Source: an uncultured Campylobacter sp. (GTDB taxonomy: Bacteria > Campylobacterota > Campylobacteria > Campylobacterales > Campylobacteraceae). From it: 11,569 nucleotides of DNA. The stretch spans positions 1 to 11,569 of the forward strand of contig NZ_CALHXD010000273.1 in the NCBI RefSeq assembly GCF_938040115.1, written 5' to 3'. Below the pieces are notes generated by a model. That model saw only the letters and a list, made by a program, of their open reading frames with translations. It did no database searches and had not been told where the DNA came from. The translations under genes and the position numbers were made by a program. Positions 1 through 6,749 of the stretch are shown here, one piece after another (position 1 is the stretch's first letter; the number at the start of each line of letters is the position of its first letter).

Positions 1-108
1 GCTATCGTGTGCGCCGGTCTTGCTATGGTTAGCCCGGTCGAGATAGCTAAGCGAACGGCTCCGGCGATGGCGATAGCCGTGTGCGTTATAGCGTTTTTTA
101 TGCTCTAA
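1..108 (+). CDS. C-terminal end of a membrane protein, probably a transporter (partial)
   Basis: An open frame enters at base 1 and ends at TAA 106-108, giving 35 residues. They contain a short charged segment (SPVEIAKRTAP) between two hydrophobic stretches, and the protein ends on a hydrophobic helix (AVCVIAFFML). This is typical of the last loop and last membrane helix of an inner-membrane transporter. The 'SP.EI.KRTA.P' arrangement reminds me of DcuC-type C4-dicarboxylate carriers, but 35 residues are too few to decide the family. A clear terminator follows within 20 bases, which supports this being a real gene end. Confidence 0.7.
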   Translation, partial: AIVCAGLAMVSPVEIAKRTAPAMAIAVCVIAFFML

Positions 109-127
109 ATTTAGAGCTAAATTTGAT

Positions 128-152
128 AAAGTCGGCGCCTTGCCGACTTTTT
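128..152 (+). terminator. Rho-independent terminator after the first gene
   Basis: A perfect 9-bp stem (AAAGTCGGC at 128-136, GCCGACTTT at 142-150) encloses a 5-base loop (GCCTT). It runs straight into a T run (148-152) and lies 20 bases after the stop codon of the partial membrane protein gene. Confidence 0.9.
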
Positions 153-287
153 ACATGGAGGGCGTTTGTCGTCCTTTAAAATTTAGAAAATTAGTTAAAT
201 TTAATCCTTGCGCGCCTCGTATCTCACAGGCGGGTACTTTTTCTATTAAATTTACCGAGTCAAATTTACCGCACAAAGGCCGTAAAA

Positions 288-858
288 TTATCTTTGGATA
301 AATTCTTTATATCGGTCGCAGGCTAGCTCCGGCTCCATTTCGCACGCTTTTTTGAGGTATTTTTCGGCCACATTTGCGTCCTCTTTGACGCCTCGTCCTT
401 GCGCGTATAGATTGCCTAGGTTGTAACATCCGCCGCCGTTACCCATATCGCAGGCTTTGGCGTAAAATTCGCTTGCTTTTACGTGGTCTTGCTCGACGCC
501 GCGCCCGTTTGCGTAGGCAAAGCCCAAATTTGAACAACCCGCTTCATCGCCCATATCGCAGGCCTTTGCGTAAAGCTGGGCGGCTTTTCTACCGTCCTGC
601 GCTACGCCGTTGCCGTTGCCATATAAAAAGCCCAAATTTGAGCAGCCAGCACCGCTGCCTAGCTCGCACGCCTTTGAGTAGAGCTCTGCCGCTTTTTGAT
701 AGTCTTGCGCGGCTCCTTTTCCTAGCGTTATCGTATAAAACTCCAAGCTCGTAGCAGCTTGTGCCGTTTTTACTGTCGCACTCCTTTTATAGCGCGTTTA
801 TATCGGCGCCGACAGCCAAAACCGAAGCGGCGATCAGCGGTAAAAATATCTTTTTCAT
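288..858 (-). pseudogene. Secreted Sel1/Hcp-like cysteine-rich repeat protein, broken by a stop codon and a frameshift
   Basis: The true start is ATG 856-858, with AGGAG 8 bases upstream. It encodes a signal peptide (MKKIFLPLIAASVLAVGA), then the frame hits TAA at 787-789. The same frame continues as a recognisable Sel1 repeat (KECDSKNGTSCYELGVLYDN) until about 724. There the reading shifts by one into a 144-residue stretch of repeats ending at 288. Compared with the neighbouring repeats (pattern Y.NG.G), four extra bases, GCTA at 723-726, explain the shift. Each repeat carries a cysteine pair eight residues apart (C-ELGSGAG-C, C-DMGDEAG-C), as in Helicobacter Hcp proteins, where such pairs form disulphides in the periplasm or outside the cell. 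Read in one frame only, an alternative TTG start at 746 gives a 152-residue protein without signal peptide, which I think is not the real product. Sequencing error is possible, but two independent lesions make true decay more likely. Confidence 0.8.
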
Positions 859-889
859 CAAATTTGCTCCTATTTAAATTTGCTTTCGC

Positions 890-895
890 ATTTTA
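890..895 (-). promoter_or_regulatory. Possible -10 box for the Sel1-like pseudogene
   Basis: TAAAAT on the minus strand, 31 bases upstream of ATG 858 and preceded by TTTGCG. The spacing fits, but the sequence is only a moderate match and AT-rich hexamers are common here. Confidence 0.3.
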
Positions 896-1205
896 CGCAA
901 AGCGAGCTTAAATTCGGGCGAGCGGGTTAAATATGACGTAAATTTGGGTTAGCGCCGTAAAGGGGGCGGGTCTTGGAGCGTAAGATAAAAGGCGGTTGTA
1001 AATTTGACCCCGATCGGATTTACGGTGCTCAGGCGGGCAAAATGTTGCCGAAAGTCCGAGCGGGCCGAGCTAAATTTGTCTCGGCGACGGATCGCAAATT
1101 TAAAAAGTAGCCTAAAAATTTGAGTGCAAAGCACGCTTACTAAAAAGCGCATAAATTTAAAAACCGGCATTTCAAAGAACGCGTAAATTTCAGTTTGACT
1201 TTTAC

Positions 1206-1233
1206 AATTTGAGAGCGAATTCGCCCTCAAATT
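1206..1233 (-). terminator. Strong hairpin after pepT, possible terminator
   Basis: On the minus strand AATTTGAGGGCG (1233-1222) pairs with CGCTCTCAAATT (1217-1206) around an AATT loop, giving 12 pairs with one G-U. On the plus strand the same position is an A-C mismatch, so the structure favours RNA made from the pepT strand. It starts 9 bases after the pepT stop codon. No U run follows, so it may act as an RNA 3'-end stabiliser instead of a classical terminator. Confidence 0.45.
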
Positions 1234-1242
1234 TGACCGAAT

Positions 1243-2478
1243 TTATTTCTCGGCTATGATTTTAATTATCTCGCAGACGACGTTGCTGGCCGCGCGTAGC
1301 GATTTTACCGGCAGGTACTCGTAGATGGAGTGAAAGTTGTGCGCGCCGGTAAAGAGATTCGGACACGGTACCCCTTTTTCCGAGATGACCGCGCCGTCGT
1401 AGCCGCCTCGCATCGGGATGACTTTTGGCTCTATGTTTAGGCGAGCGTAGGCCTGCTTGGCCGCGACGACTGGCAGGCTGTTTTCGCCGCCCTCGAGGTA
1501 GTTAAATACGTTTTTATAGCGGTCTTTTAGGCTGATTTGAATTCTGTGCGCGCCGTAAATTTTAGCAAACGAGTCGGCTAGATCTTGCAAAAATGCCATG
1601 CGCTGCGCGTATTTTGTCTCGTTAAATTCGCGAACGTCGAGCTTTAGCACGGTCTTTGCGCTGTTGCCAGACAGCTCCTTGACCCAGTAGTAGCCCTCGA
1701 CACCGCCCGTATACTCGGGTGCTTCGCCGCCCGGTAGCATCGAGATAAATTTGTGCGCAAGCAGCAATGAATTTACTAGCTTGCCCTTGGCGTTCATCGG
1801 GTGCGCGGACTGCCCGGTAAAAGTCACGACCGCGTCGCCGGCGTTCCAGTTTTGGTAAATCAGCTCGCCTATGCCGCAGCAATCCAGGCAGTAAGCAAAA
1901 TCGGCCTTGATCTCCGAGACGTCAAGCGCCTTGGCTCCGCGCAGGCCTTGCTCCTCGTCGGGCAAAAAGCCAAATGTCACGTCGCCGTGCTCGATCTGCG
2001 GGTTTTGTATGAAAAACTGCGCGGCGTTTACGATGGCGGCGATCGCGGCCTTGTCGTCCGCGCCTAGCAGGCTGGTACCGTCCGTTACGATGAGATCGTC
2101 TCCGACATAGCTCGCTAGCTCTGGAAATTCGCTAAGTTTGAGTGTTATGCCTAGCTCTTTATTTAGCGTGACGTCGCCGCCCTCGTAGCACACGATTTGC
2201 GCTTTAGTGTCGTTTTTTTGCTCCGCGCTCGTATCAAGGTGCGCGAAAAACGCCACAGACGGCAGCTTTTTAGCGGAATTTGACGGCAAAACGGCCGTGG
2301 TTATGGCATTTTCTCGTCTTTTTATATTTTGCAGACCAAGCTCCTTTAGCTCGCTTTCTATCAGCTTTGCCAGATCGTGCTCGGCCTCGTTTGAAGGCAT
2401 GATGCCCGCCGCGCCCGCTTCGCGGTTTGTGGTGGTGTTGATCTTCGTATAGCGCAAAAATCTCTCGACTATGTCCAT
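1243..2478 (-). CDS. pepT: Peptidase T (tripeptide aminopeptidase, M20B family)
   Basis: Cytoplasmic zinc aminopeptidase that removes the N-terminal residue from tripeptides. The 411-residue length is normal for the family. The two-metal site is complete by motif: H80 in FAHLDT, bridging D141 in GADDKAA, catalytic E175 and metal ligand E176 in PDEEQG, D199 in YCLD, and H383 in the C-terminal NFHSIYEY segment. The middle part (about 215-325) is the M20 dimerisation domain, with the SAHPMNAKGKLVN motif at its start. ATG 2478 is preceded by AGGAG at 6-base spacing, and a TATAAT -10 box lies 34 bases upstream. The gene stands alone, divergent from the DUF6882-like gene. Oral campylobacters live largely on amino acids and peptides, which fits, but that role is inferred. 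Confidence 0.97.
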   Translation of the reverse strand: MDIVERFLRYTKINTTTNREAGAAGIMPSNEAEHDLAKLIESELKELGLQNIKRRENAITTAVLPSNSAKKLPSVAFFAHLDTSAEQKNDTKAQIVCYEGGDVTLNKELGITLKLSEFPELASYVGDDLIVTDGTSLLGADDKAAIAAIVNAAQFFIQNPQIEHGDVTFGFLPDEEQGLRGAKALDVSEIKADFAYCLDCCGIGELIYQNWNAGDAVVTFTGQSAHPMNAKGKLVNSLLLAHKFISMLPGGEAPEYTGGVEGYYWVKELSGNSAKTVLKLDVREFNETKYAQRMAFLQDLADSFAKIYGAHRIQISLKDRYKNVFNYLEGGENSLPVVAAKQAYARLNIEPKVIPMRGGYDGAVISEKGVPCPNLFTGAHNFHSIYEYLPVKSLRAASNVVCEIIKIIAEK

Positions 2479-2511
2479 GTTCGCTCCTAAATTTGAGATA
2501 AAATTTATGAA

Positions 2512-2517
2512 ATTATA
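2512..2517 (-). promoter_or_regulatory. -10 box of pepT
   Basis: Perfect TATAAT on the minus strand, 34 bases upstream of the pepT ATG, in an AT-rich divergent promoter region shared with the gene at 2615. No clear -35 box is visible, as is usual in Campylobacter. Confidence 0.7.
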
Positions 2518-2581
2518 CTATCTTTTAATTAAGCTTAAAATAAAATTTTAATATTTTTGGGCAAGTTTAAAATTTAATCGG

Positions 2582-2587
2582 TATAAT
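2582..2587 (+). promoter_or_regulatory. -10 box of the DUF6882-like gene
   Basis: Perfect TATAAT 27 bases upstream of ATG 2615, preceded by T- and A-rich sequence (ATTTTTGGG, then TTTAAAATTTAA) in the Campylobacter promoter style. It lies about 65 bases from the divergent pepT -10 box. Confidence 0.75.
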
Positions 2588-2614
2588 TCGCAAACTAAAT
2601 TTAAAGGAGCAAAA

Positions 2615-3325
2615 ATGCGAAATTTACGCTACGTGAGCGACCTTTCGGACTTTCATCAGGTTTTTTCGGCGACTCTGGGCAAGATGGCGACCGTACAAAA
2701 TAGATTTGCGGATATCGTCGGCAATCTCGACTGGAACGCGGATTTTGACGGCTGCGAGATAGCTTTCGGCGATCAAATTTACAAGATACAGTTTATCGGC
2801 AGCGAGTCAAACGTGAGCGACACGTGGCTGTGGGGATTTGCCAACCAAAGCGGCCTTAGCCCCGAAGCGACGGCGTTTTCGCACGATATTTTACGCGCGG
2901 GACGGGAGTGGGGCTTGCAGGCTTTTAGCGAACCGAGCTTTGAGCTGGATGAAACCTTTAACGGCCATACGCTATGTATCGCAGCGTGCGGAGTTGCTGA
3001 CGAAAATTTATGCTACTACGGCTGCAGGCACGATAAAGGCTGTGCGTTTGTGGCTATAACTGATGCGCCGGATTTGCTTTTTGAGCCTCTTAGCACGCAC
3101 GAGTTTGTCAAAACAGCAAGTAGCTGCATACAAAATCACGACGTAGATCATAAAATTTTCATCAAAAGCTTTTTGGAATTCAATGGAGTCAAATTTGATG
3201 AAAATATCGAAAAAGGCGGATTTTTTAAAAAAGCCAAAGACGAAATCGTAGCCAAATTTGACAAAGAGCTTTTGATCAAATTTGACGATAAGGGTAGGAT
3301 TTCGGGATTTAAGTACGAATTTTAA
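2615..3325 (+). CDS. Uncharacterised cytoplasmic protein, DUF6882-like
   Basis: A 236-residue protein with no signal peptide or membrane helix. ATG 2615 has AAAGGAG five bases upstream and a TATAAT promoter, so expression is well supported. The centre contains an aromatic core, DTWLWGFANQSGLS (69-82), resembling the W.W...N segment of the DUF6882 family of unknown function; that assignment is from memory and tentative. Residues 121-143 are cysteine-rich (C121, C125, C133, C137, C143), but the spacing matches no metal motif I know. The last 60 residues (about 177-236) are lysine- and phenylalanine-rich with three 'KFD' segments and look like a separate small appendage. It is a single gene between pepT (divergent) and dctA (convergent), so context gives no functional clue. 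Confidence 0.9.
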   Translation: MRNLRYVSDLSDFHQVFSATLGKMATVQNRFADIVGNLDWNADFDGCEIAFGDQIYKIQFIGSESNVSDTWLWGFANQSGLSPEATAFSHDILRAGREWGLQAFSEPSFELDETFNGHTLCIAACGVADENLCYYGCRHDKGCAFVAITDAPDLLFEPLSTHEFVKTASSCIQNHDVDHKIFIKSFLEFNGVKFDENIEKGGFFKKAKDEIVAKFDKELLIKFDDKGRISGFKYEF

Positions 3326-3342
3326 TTTGTGTAGTTTGAGCG

Positions 3343-3369
3343 AGGCGATGAGCTAAAAGCCCACCGCCT
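3343..3369 (-). terminator. Hairpin between convergent genes, possible dctA terminator
   Basis: AGGCGATG (3343-3350) and CACCGCCT (3362-3369) flank an inner AGC/GCT pairing. On the minus strand this makes an almost continuous 12-pair stem with two G-U pairs and a TTT loop. On the plus strand two positions mismatch. It begins 5 bases after the dctA stop codon. No U run follows on either strand, so termination strength is uncertain. Confidence 0.45.
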
Positions 3370-3374
3370 TAGAT

Positions 3375-4745
3375 TTACGAATGGAAGTGAAACTCGTCCG
3401 GGTGATCGAGGGCGTAGCGGAATTTCTCCATATCTACTTTTTTATCCCAGATCGAGATGATTAGGCAGCCTACGGCGTTGCCGCAGAGGTTTCCGACCGC
3501 ACGCATCTCGGACATAAACTTATCCACGCCAAGTAGCACCGCAACCGTAACCACCGGGATACCGGCGCTAGGAAGCGCAGCAAGCGTACCCGCAAGTATG
3601 ATAAATCCGGAGCCCGTGACGCCGACGGCGCCCTTGCTCGTCACCATCAAGATGACGAGAATTTGTATCAAATGCTCGACTGTTAGCGGGATACCGAAGG
3701 CTTGAGCGAGGAAAATCACGCTAAGCGATAGGTAGATGTTCGTGCAGTCGAGGTTAAACGAATATCCCGTCGGTATGATGAGTCCGACCGCGCCTTTGTG
3801 GATGCCCGCGGCTTCTAGCTTTTGCATGAGCGGAGCTAGCGCGGTCTCGGAAGAACTCGTCGCAAACACGATCAAAACTTCTTTTGCAATGAAACGCATA
3901 AATTTAAATATATTGACCTTCGCAAAATAGCAAATCGCGCCAAGAACCACGAAGATAAAAAAGCAGCTAGCAAGCGCCATAACGAAAAGCAGCTCAAGCA
4001 TACCCAAAAGCGAGTTAATGCCGAATTTACCGATCAAAAACGCCATCGCAGAAAATGCCGCAACCGGGCTAAATAGCATCAAAATCGTAAGCAGTTTTAG
4101 CACCCAGTGCTGAACGATTTCAAGCGGTCTTAGGATTTTCTTTTTGTAGTCGTGCTTTAAAAACGAGATCGCAACAGCCGTCACGATGGCCAAAAATAGC
4201 ACCTGAAGCGTGTTTGATTTGATAAACGGATCAAGCAAATGCACATAAGGGAAAATGCCGTCTACAGGCACCGCACCGCGTAAAATGTGAAGCGTATGCG
4301 CTAAAACCCCGCTGTTTGCGTCGATATTTGAGGCTTGGCTCGTAAATTTTTCTACGCTAGAGGCATCAAGCTGCGTGTAGTCAAGGTGCATATCGTGGCC
4401 TGGTTTTAGCGTCTCGCCAAAGATTATACCTACGGCTAGCGCGATAGTGCTCACGACCTCAAAGTAGATAAATCCTTTAAGTCCGATGGAGCCTAGCTCC
4501 TTCATACTCTCAAGTCCGATGATACCTGAGACTATCGTGAGGAAAATAATCGGTCCGATGAGAGCTTTTAAGGCTTTGATAAAGTAGTCGATGCCTGGCT
4601 TGCTCGCGATGCCTAGATCCGGGAAAATCATACCGACCGCGATACCGGCGATGATGCCGAAAACCACCCAAAACGCTAGGTTGGTAAACATTCTAATAAG
4701 AAAAGGTTTTTGCGGTTTTGCCGCGTTTGAAACGCTTGGGTTCAA
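3375..4745 (-). CDS. dctA: C4-dicarboxylate:cation symporter DctA
   Basis: Inner-membrane carrier of the DAACS (SLC1-like) family that imports fumarate, succinate, malate and sometimes aspartate with protons or sodium. Full length (456 residues). The family hallmarks are present in order: serine-rich hairpin-1 tip ATSSSETALAPL (295-306), PTGYSFNLDCTNIYLS (325-340), hairpin-2 TSKGAVGVTGSGF (369-381), and the substrate-binding helix DKFMSEMRAVGNLCGN (408-423) with R415 and N419. The unwound helix reads NLDCT where E. coli DctA has NLDGT, a Gly-to-Cys change. The start is TTG at 4745, chosen because AAAGGA lies 6 bases upstream. The next in-frame ATG (residue 19) has no ribosome binding site and would cut into the first helix. 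The gene is alone, with its own likely -10 box just upstream. It would supply fumarate for the frd complex at the other end of the window. Confidence 0.95.
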   Translation of the reverse strand: MNPSVSNAAKPQKPFLIRMFTNLAFWVVFGIIAGIAVGMIFPDLGIASKPGIDYFIKALKALIGPIIFLTIVSGIIGLESMKELGSIGLKGFIYFEVVSTIALAVGIIFGETLKPGHDMHLDYTQLDASSVEKFTSQASNIDANSGVLAHTLHILRGAVPVDGIFPYVHLLDPFIKSNTLQVLFLAIVTAVAISFLKHDYKKKILRPLEIVQHWVLKLLTILMLFSPVAAFSAMAFLIGKFGINSLLGMLELLFVMALASCFFIFVVLGAICYFAKVNIFKFMRFIAKEVLIVFATSSSETALAPLMQKLEAAGIHKGAVGLIIPTGYSFNLDCTNIYLSLSVIFLAQAFGIPLTVEHLIQILVILMVTSKGAVGVTGSGFIILAGTLAALPSAGIPVVTVAVLLGVDKFMSEMRAVGNLCGNAVGCLIISIWDKKVDMEKFRYALDHPDEFHFHS

Positions 4746-4751
4746 GAGGTG

Positions 4752-4757
4752 TCCTTT
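4752..4757 (-). promoter_or_regulatory. Ribosome binding site deciding the TTG start of dctA
   Basis: AAAGGA on the minus strand, 6 bases before the TTG at 4745. It is the only Shine-Dalgarno-like site near the 5' end of dctA and supports the non-ATG start. Confidence 0.7.
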
Positions 4758-4775
4758 AAAAATTATTAAAAAGGT

Positions 4776-4781
4776 ATTTTA
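4776..4781 (-). promoter_or_regulatory. Likely -10 box of dctA
   Basis: TAAAAT preceded by TGT (extended -10 form, TGTTAAAAT) and by T-rich sequence, 30 bases upstream of the dctA start. It lies just downstream of the ppi terminator, consistent with an independent promoter. Confidence 0.5.
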
Positions 4782-4795
4782 ACAAATAAATTTAT

Positions 4796-4822
4796 ATAAA
4801 AAGATAAAATCGCGGCGATTTT
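4796..4822 (-). terminator. Terminator of the yebC-ppi operon
   Basis: On the minus strand a perfect 7-bp stem AAAATCG/CGATTTT (arms 4816-4822 and 4806-4812) encloses a CCG loop. It continues into ATCTTTTTATA (down to 4796). It lies 38 bases after the ppi stop codon and ahead of the dctA promoter. Confidence 0.75.
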
Positions 4823-4860
4823 GGTCAAATTTTACCGGCCGCCGCAAATTTCGTTAAATT

Positions 4861-5355
4861 TTACAAACTCTCTAAAATTTCGATTGAATTTATCTTGTCG
4901 CCTTGCCTGACGCTATCTAGCGTCTTTAGGCTAGCTTCGTCCACGATCTGCCCAAATACCGTATGTACGCCGTCAAGGTGCGGCTGCGCGCTGTGGCAGA
5001 CGAAAAACTGACTGCCACCCGTATCGCGTCCGGCGTGCGCCATGGATAGGGTTCCGCGTTTGTGCTTGTGCTTTTGGCCTACGCACTCGCATTTGATGCG
5101 CCAGCCCGGACCTCCGATACCCGTGCCGTGAGGGCAGCCGCCCTGGATCACGAAATTTGGGATCACGCGGTGGAAATTTAACCCGTCGTAAAAGCCGCTT
5201 TTAGCTAGCTGGGCGAAATTCGTCACCGCTTGCGGCGCTTCGTCGCCGTAAAGCTCGAGCTTCATATCGCCTTTTTCGGTGTGGATCACGGCAAATTTGA
5301 GCTTAGCAAGCTCGGCCGCGTCGATGTCGTAGATTTTTAGTTCGTCGTTTCTCAT
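4861..5355 (-). CDS. ppi: Cyclophilin-type peptidyl-prolyl cis-trans isomerase
   Basis: Protein-folding enzyme that isomerises Xaa-Pro bonds. It is probably cytoplasmic because no signal peptide is present. The 164-residue chain is a single cyclophilin domain. Visible active-site segments are FHRVIPNFVIQGG (61-73, catalytic R63 and Q71), GTLSMAHAGRDTGGSQFFV (101-119, with F117) and PHLDGVHTVFG (125-135). Position 126 is His where human cyclophilin A has Trp121, a change linked to weak cyclosporin binding in bacterial members. A charged loop CVGQKHKHKRG (91-101) precedes the core strand. ATG 5355 has AAGGA 5 bases upstream. The gene follows yebC by 14 bases and shares its promoter. I recall the same yebC-ppi order in C. 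jejuni (Cj1172c-Cj1171c), which supports an ancestral pair. Confidence 0.95.
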   Translation of the reverse strand: MRNDELKIYDIDAAELAKLKFAVIHTEKGDMKLELYGDEAPQAVTNFAQLAKSGFYDGLNFHRVIPNFVIQGGCPHGTGIGGPGWRIKCECVGQKHKHKRGTLSMAHAGRDTGGSQFFVCHSAQPHLDGVHTVFGQIVDEASLKTLDSVRQGDKINSIEILESL

Positions 5356-5369
5356 TTTGTTCCTTAAAT

Positions 5370-6077
5370 TTATTCGATATTTGTATAAACCGCTTGCACG
5401 TCGTCGTCGTCTTCAAGTTTATCTAGGAGCTTTTCTAGCTCGTTCATTTGCTCTTCGTCTAGGCTTACGGGCGAGTTTGCGATGTATTGCAGGCTAGCTT
5501 TTTTGGCCTCTAGTCCTAGCTTTTCGATACCTTCGCTTAGCGTGCCAAAGCTCGCGTAATCTCCGTAGATATAAAGTACGCCGTCTTCTTCCTCGATCTC
5601 GGTTAGACCAAAGTCGATGAGCTCTAGCTCAATCTCGTCAAGCTCCTTTGCTGGCATATCAAGCTCGAAAACGCTCTTTCTCGTAAACATGAAATTTAAG
5701 CTTCCGCTAGGCAAAATTTCGCCGCCGTTTTTGCTAAATATCGCCTTGACGTTGGCGACCGTTCGAGTCGGGTTATCAGTAGCGCACTCGACGATGATCT
5801 GCACGCCGTGCGCGCCTTTGCCGTCGTAAAATATCGTCTTGATATCAGCGCTATCCTTGCCGCTAGCGCGTTTTATCGCCGCGTCGATGTTGTCTTTTGG
5901 CATATTTTGCGCCTTGGCCGCTGCTATCGCGGCGCGAAGTTTCGGGTTCATATCAGGCTCTGTGCCACCCTCTTTAGCCGCTACGGTTATGGCTTTAGCG
6001 AGTTTTGGAAAAACCTTGCTCATCTTATCCCAGCGCGCTTCCTTCGCGGCGCGCCTATATTCAAACGCTCGTCCCAT
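5370..6077 (-). CDS. yebC: YebC/PmpR family protein
   Basis: A 235-residue member of the YebC family. Relatives have been described as DNA-binding transcriptional regulators (PmpR) and more recently as factors that relieve ribosome stalling at proline runs; which role applies here cannot be read from sequence. The N terminus is the epsilonproteobacterial form MGRAFEYRRAAKEARWDK instead of the E. coli-type GHSKWANIKHRK. It is followed by the conserved NPKLRAAIAAAKAQNMPKDNI (44-64), YDGKGAHGVQIIVE (84-97) and TDNPTRTVANV (100-110) blocks. The acidic C terminus (LEDDDDVQAVYTN) is usual. ATG 6077 has AAAGGA 5 bases upstream and a TATAAT promoter. It is the first gene of a two-gene operon with ppi. 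Confidence 0.95.
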   Translation of the reverse strand: MGRAFEYRRAAKEARWDKMSKVFPKLAKAITVAAKEGGTEPDMNPKLRAAIAAAKAQNMPKDNIDAAIKRASGKDSADIKTIFYDGKGAHGVQIIVECATDNPTRTVANVKAIFSKNGGEILPSGSLNFMFTRKSVFELDMPAKELDEIELELIDFGLTEIEEEDGVLYIYGDYASFGTLSEGIEKLGLEAKKASLQYIANSPVSLDEEQMNELEKLLDKLEDDDDVQAVYTNIE

Positions 6078-6103
6078 TTCGTTCCTTTAAAAATTTTTGC
6101 CCA

Positions 6104-6109
6104 ATTATA
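6104..6109 (-). promoter_or_regulatory. -10 box of the yebC-ppi operon
   Basis: Perfect TATAAT on the minus strand, 27 bases before the yebC start. It is preceded by a seven-T run and AGA (TTTTTTTAGATATAAT), the textbook Campylobacter sigma-70 promoter form. Confidence 0.85.
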
Positions 6110-6182
6110 TCTAAAAAAATTTTGCATTTTTTTAAAAACGCGAGGTTTTGAGCGTATTAGCAAAAAATTTAGCTTTAAGTCC

Positions 6183-6188
6183 TATAAT
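6183..6188 (+). promoter_or_regulatory. -10 box of the GNAT-copZ-copA operon, placed for a leaderless mRNA
   Basis: Perfect TATAAT with TTTAAGT just upstream (6174-6180). Only six bases separate it from ATG 6195. The usual start point, about 7 bases after the -10 box, would fall on the A of that ATG. Confidence 0.7.
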
Positions 6189-6194
6189 CCGCGT

Positions 6195-6749
6195 ATGATT
6201 TTAAATGCCCGAAAAGACGACGCCGCGCGCTGCATAGAGCTGTTAAATTTAGCCATGGAGGACATCGCATTTACGCTTAGCGGCGTGAGCGATCCCGCTA
6301 AGAGCGATGAAATTTTGCATAAATTTTTCCGCAGTGAGATAAACCGCCTAAGCTATAACAACGTATTTGTTTTCAAATTTGACGGCGAGATCGCGGGCGC
6401 GATTTGCGCTTACGACGGAGGCGAGATTGAAACGCTAGATGAGCCTATCAGGACGCATTTGCAGATGCTTGGCTCAAACGAAGTTCCGCAGACGGAGTGC
6501 TTTGCGGACGAGCTATATATCGATAGTCTCGCCGTGGACGAGAGATTTCGCGGACGAGGTATCGCAAAAGAGCTGATCAAATTTATCTTTACCCTCGCGC
6601 CGAAACGAAATATCAAAAAAGTAGCTCTCATCGTCGATGAAAAAAAGCCTAAAACCATGGCTTTTTACGAGCGTTTGGGCTTTGAGACCGACTGCGAAAT
6701 GATCATAAATTCTCACAAATACTACCATATGATAAAGGAGATAAAATGA
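6195..6749 (+). CDS. GNAT-family N-acetyltransferase, first gene of the copper operon
   Basis: A 184-residue single-domain acetyltransferase that would use acetyl-CoA to acetylate an amine; the substrate is unknown. The acetyl-CoA motif A is clear: SLAVDERFRGRGIAKELI (111-128), with the R/Q-x-x-G-x-G/A loop at R117-A124. Motif B AFYERLGF is at 156-163. The open frame extends upstream to 5808, but that part lies inside yebC in the opposite strand, so it is not coding. ATG 6195 is the first start after the TATAAT box. It has no Shine-Dalgarno sequence, and the mRNA probably begins at the start codon. The next in-frame ATG (residue 21) also lacks a binding site. The stop overlaps the copZ start (ATGA), so it is translationally coupled to the copper genes. 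A role in copper handling is only guilt by association. Confidence 0.9.
   Translation: MILNARKDDAARCIELLNLAMEDIAFTLSGVSDPAKSDEILHKFFRSEINRLSYNNVFVFKFDGEIAGAICAYDGGEIETLDEPIRTHLQMLGSNEVPQTECFADELYIDSLAVDERFRGRGIAKELIKFIFTLAPKRNIKKVALIVDEKKPKTMAFYERLGFETDCEMIINSHKYYHMIKEIK

Larger units (their letters stand above)
859..1242. other. Gene-free interval between the Sel1-like pseudogene and pepT
   Basis: I find no convincing gene here. A 93-codon minus-strand frame (949-1230) has no ribosome binding site or family resemblance, and its beginning overlaps the hairpin after pepT. The interval is notable mainly for about ten copies of AAATTT in 384 bases, several as CAAATTTG or TAAATTTG. No tRNA-like or known riboswitch structure was seen. 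Confidence 0.6.

Noticed and set aside
240..275. Direct repeat AAATTTACCG twice, about 15 bases apart
   Set aside because: Only two copies and part of the general AAATTT excess; no array or mobile-element end is suggested.
949..1230. 93-codon open frame on the minus strand downstream of pepT
   Set aside because: No ribosome binding site, no family resemblance, and its start overlaps the hairpin following pepT. Composition looks intergenic.
5808..6194. N-terminal extension of the GNAT protein to 313 residues
   Set aside because: This stretch is antisense to yebC and to its promoter. The real promoter box (6183-6188) lies within it, and GNAT homology starts at 6195.
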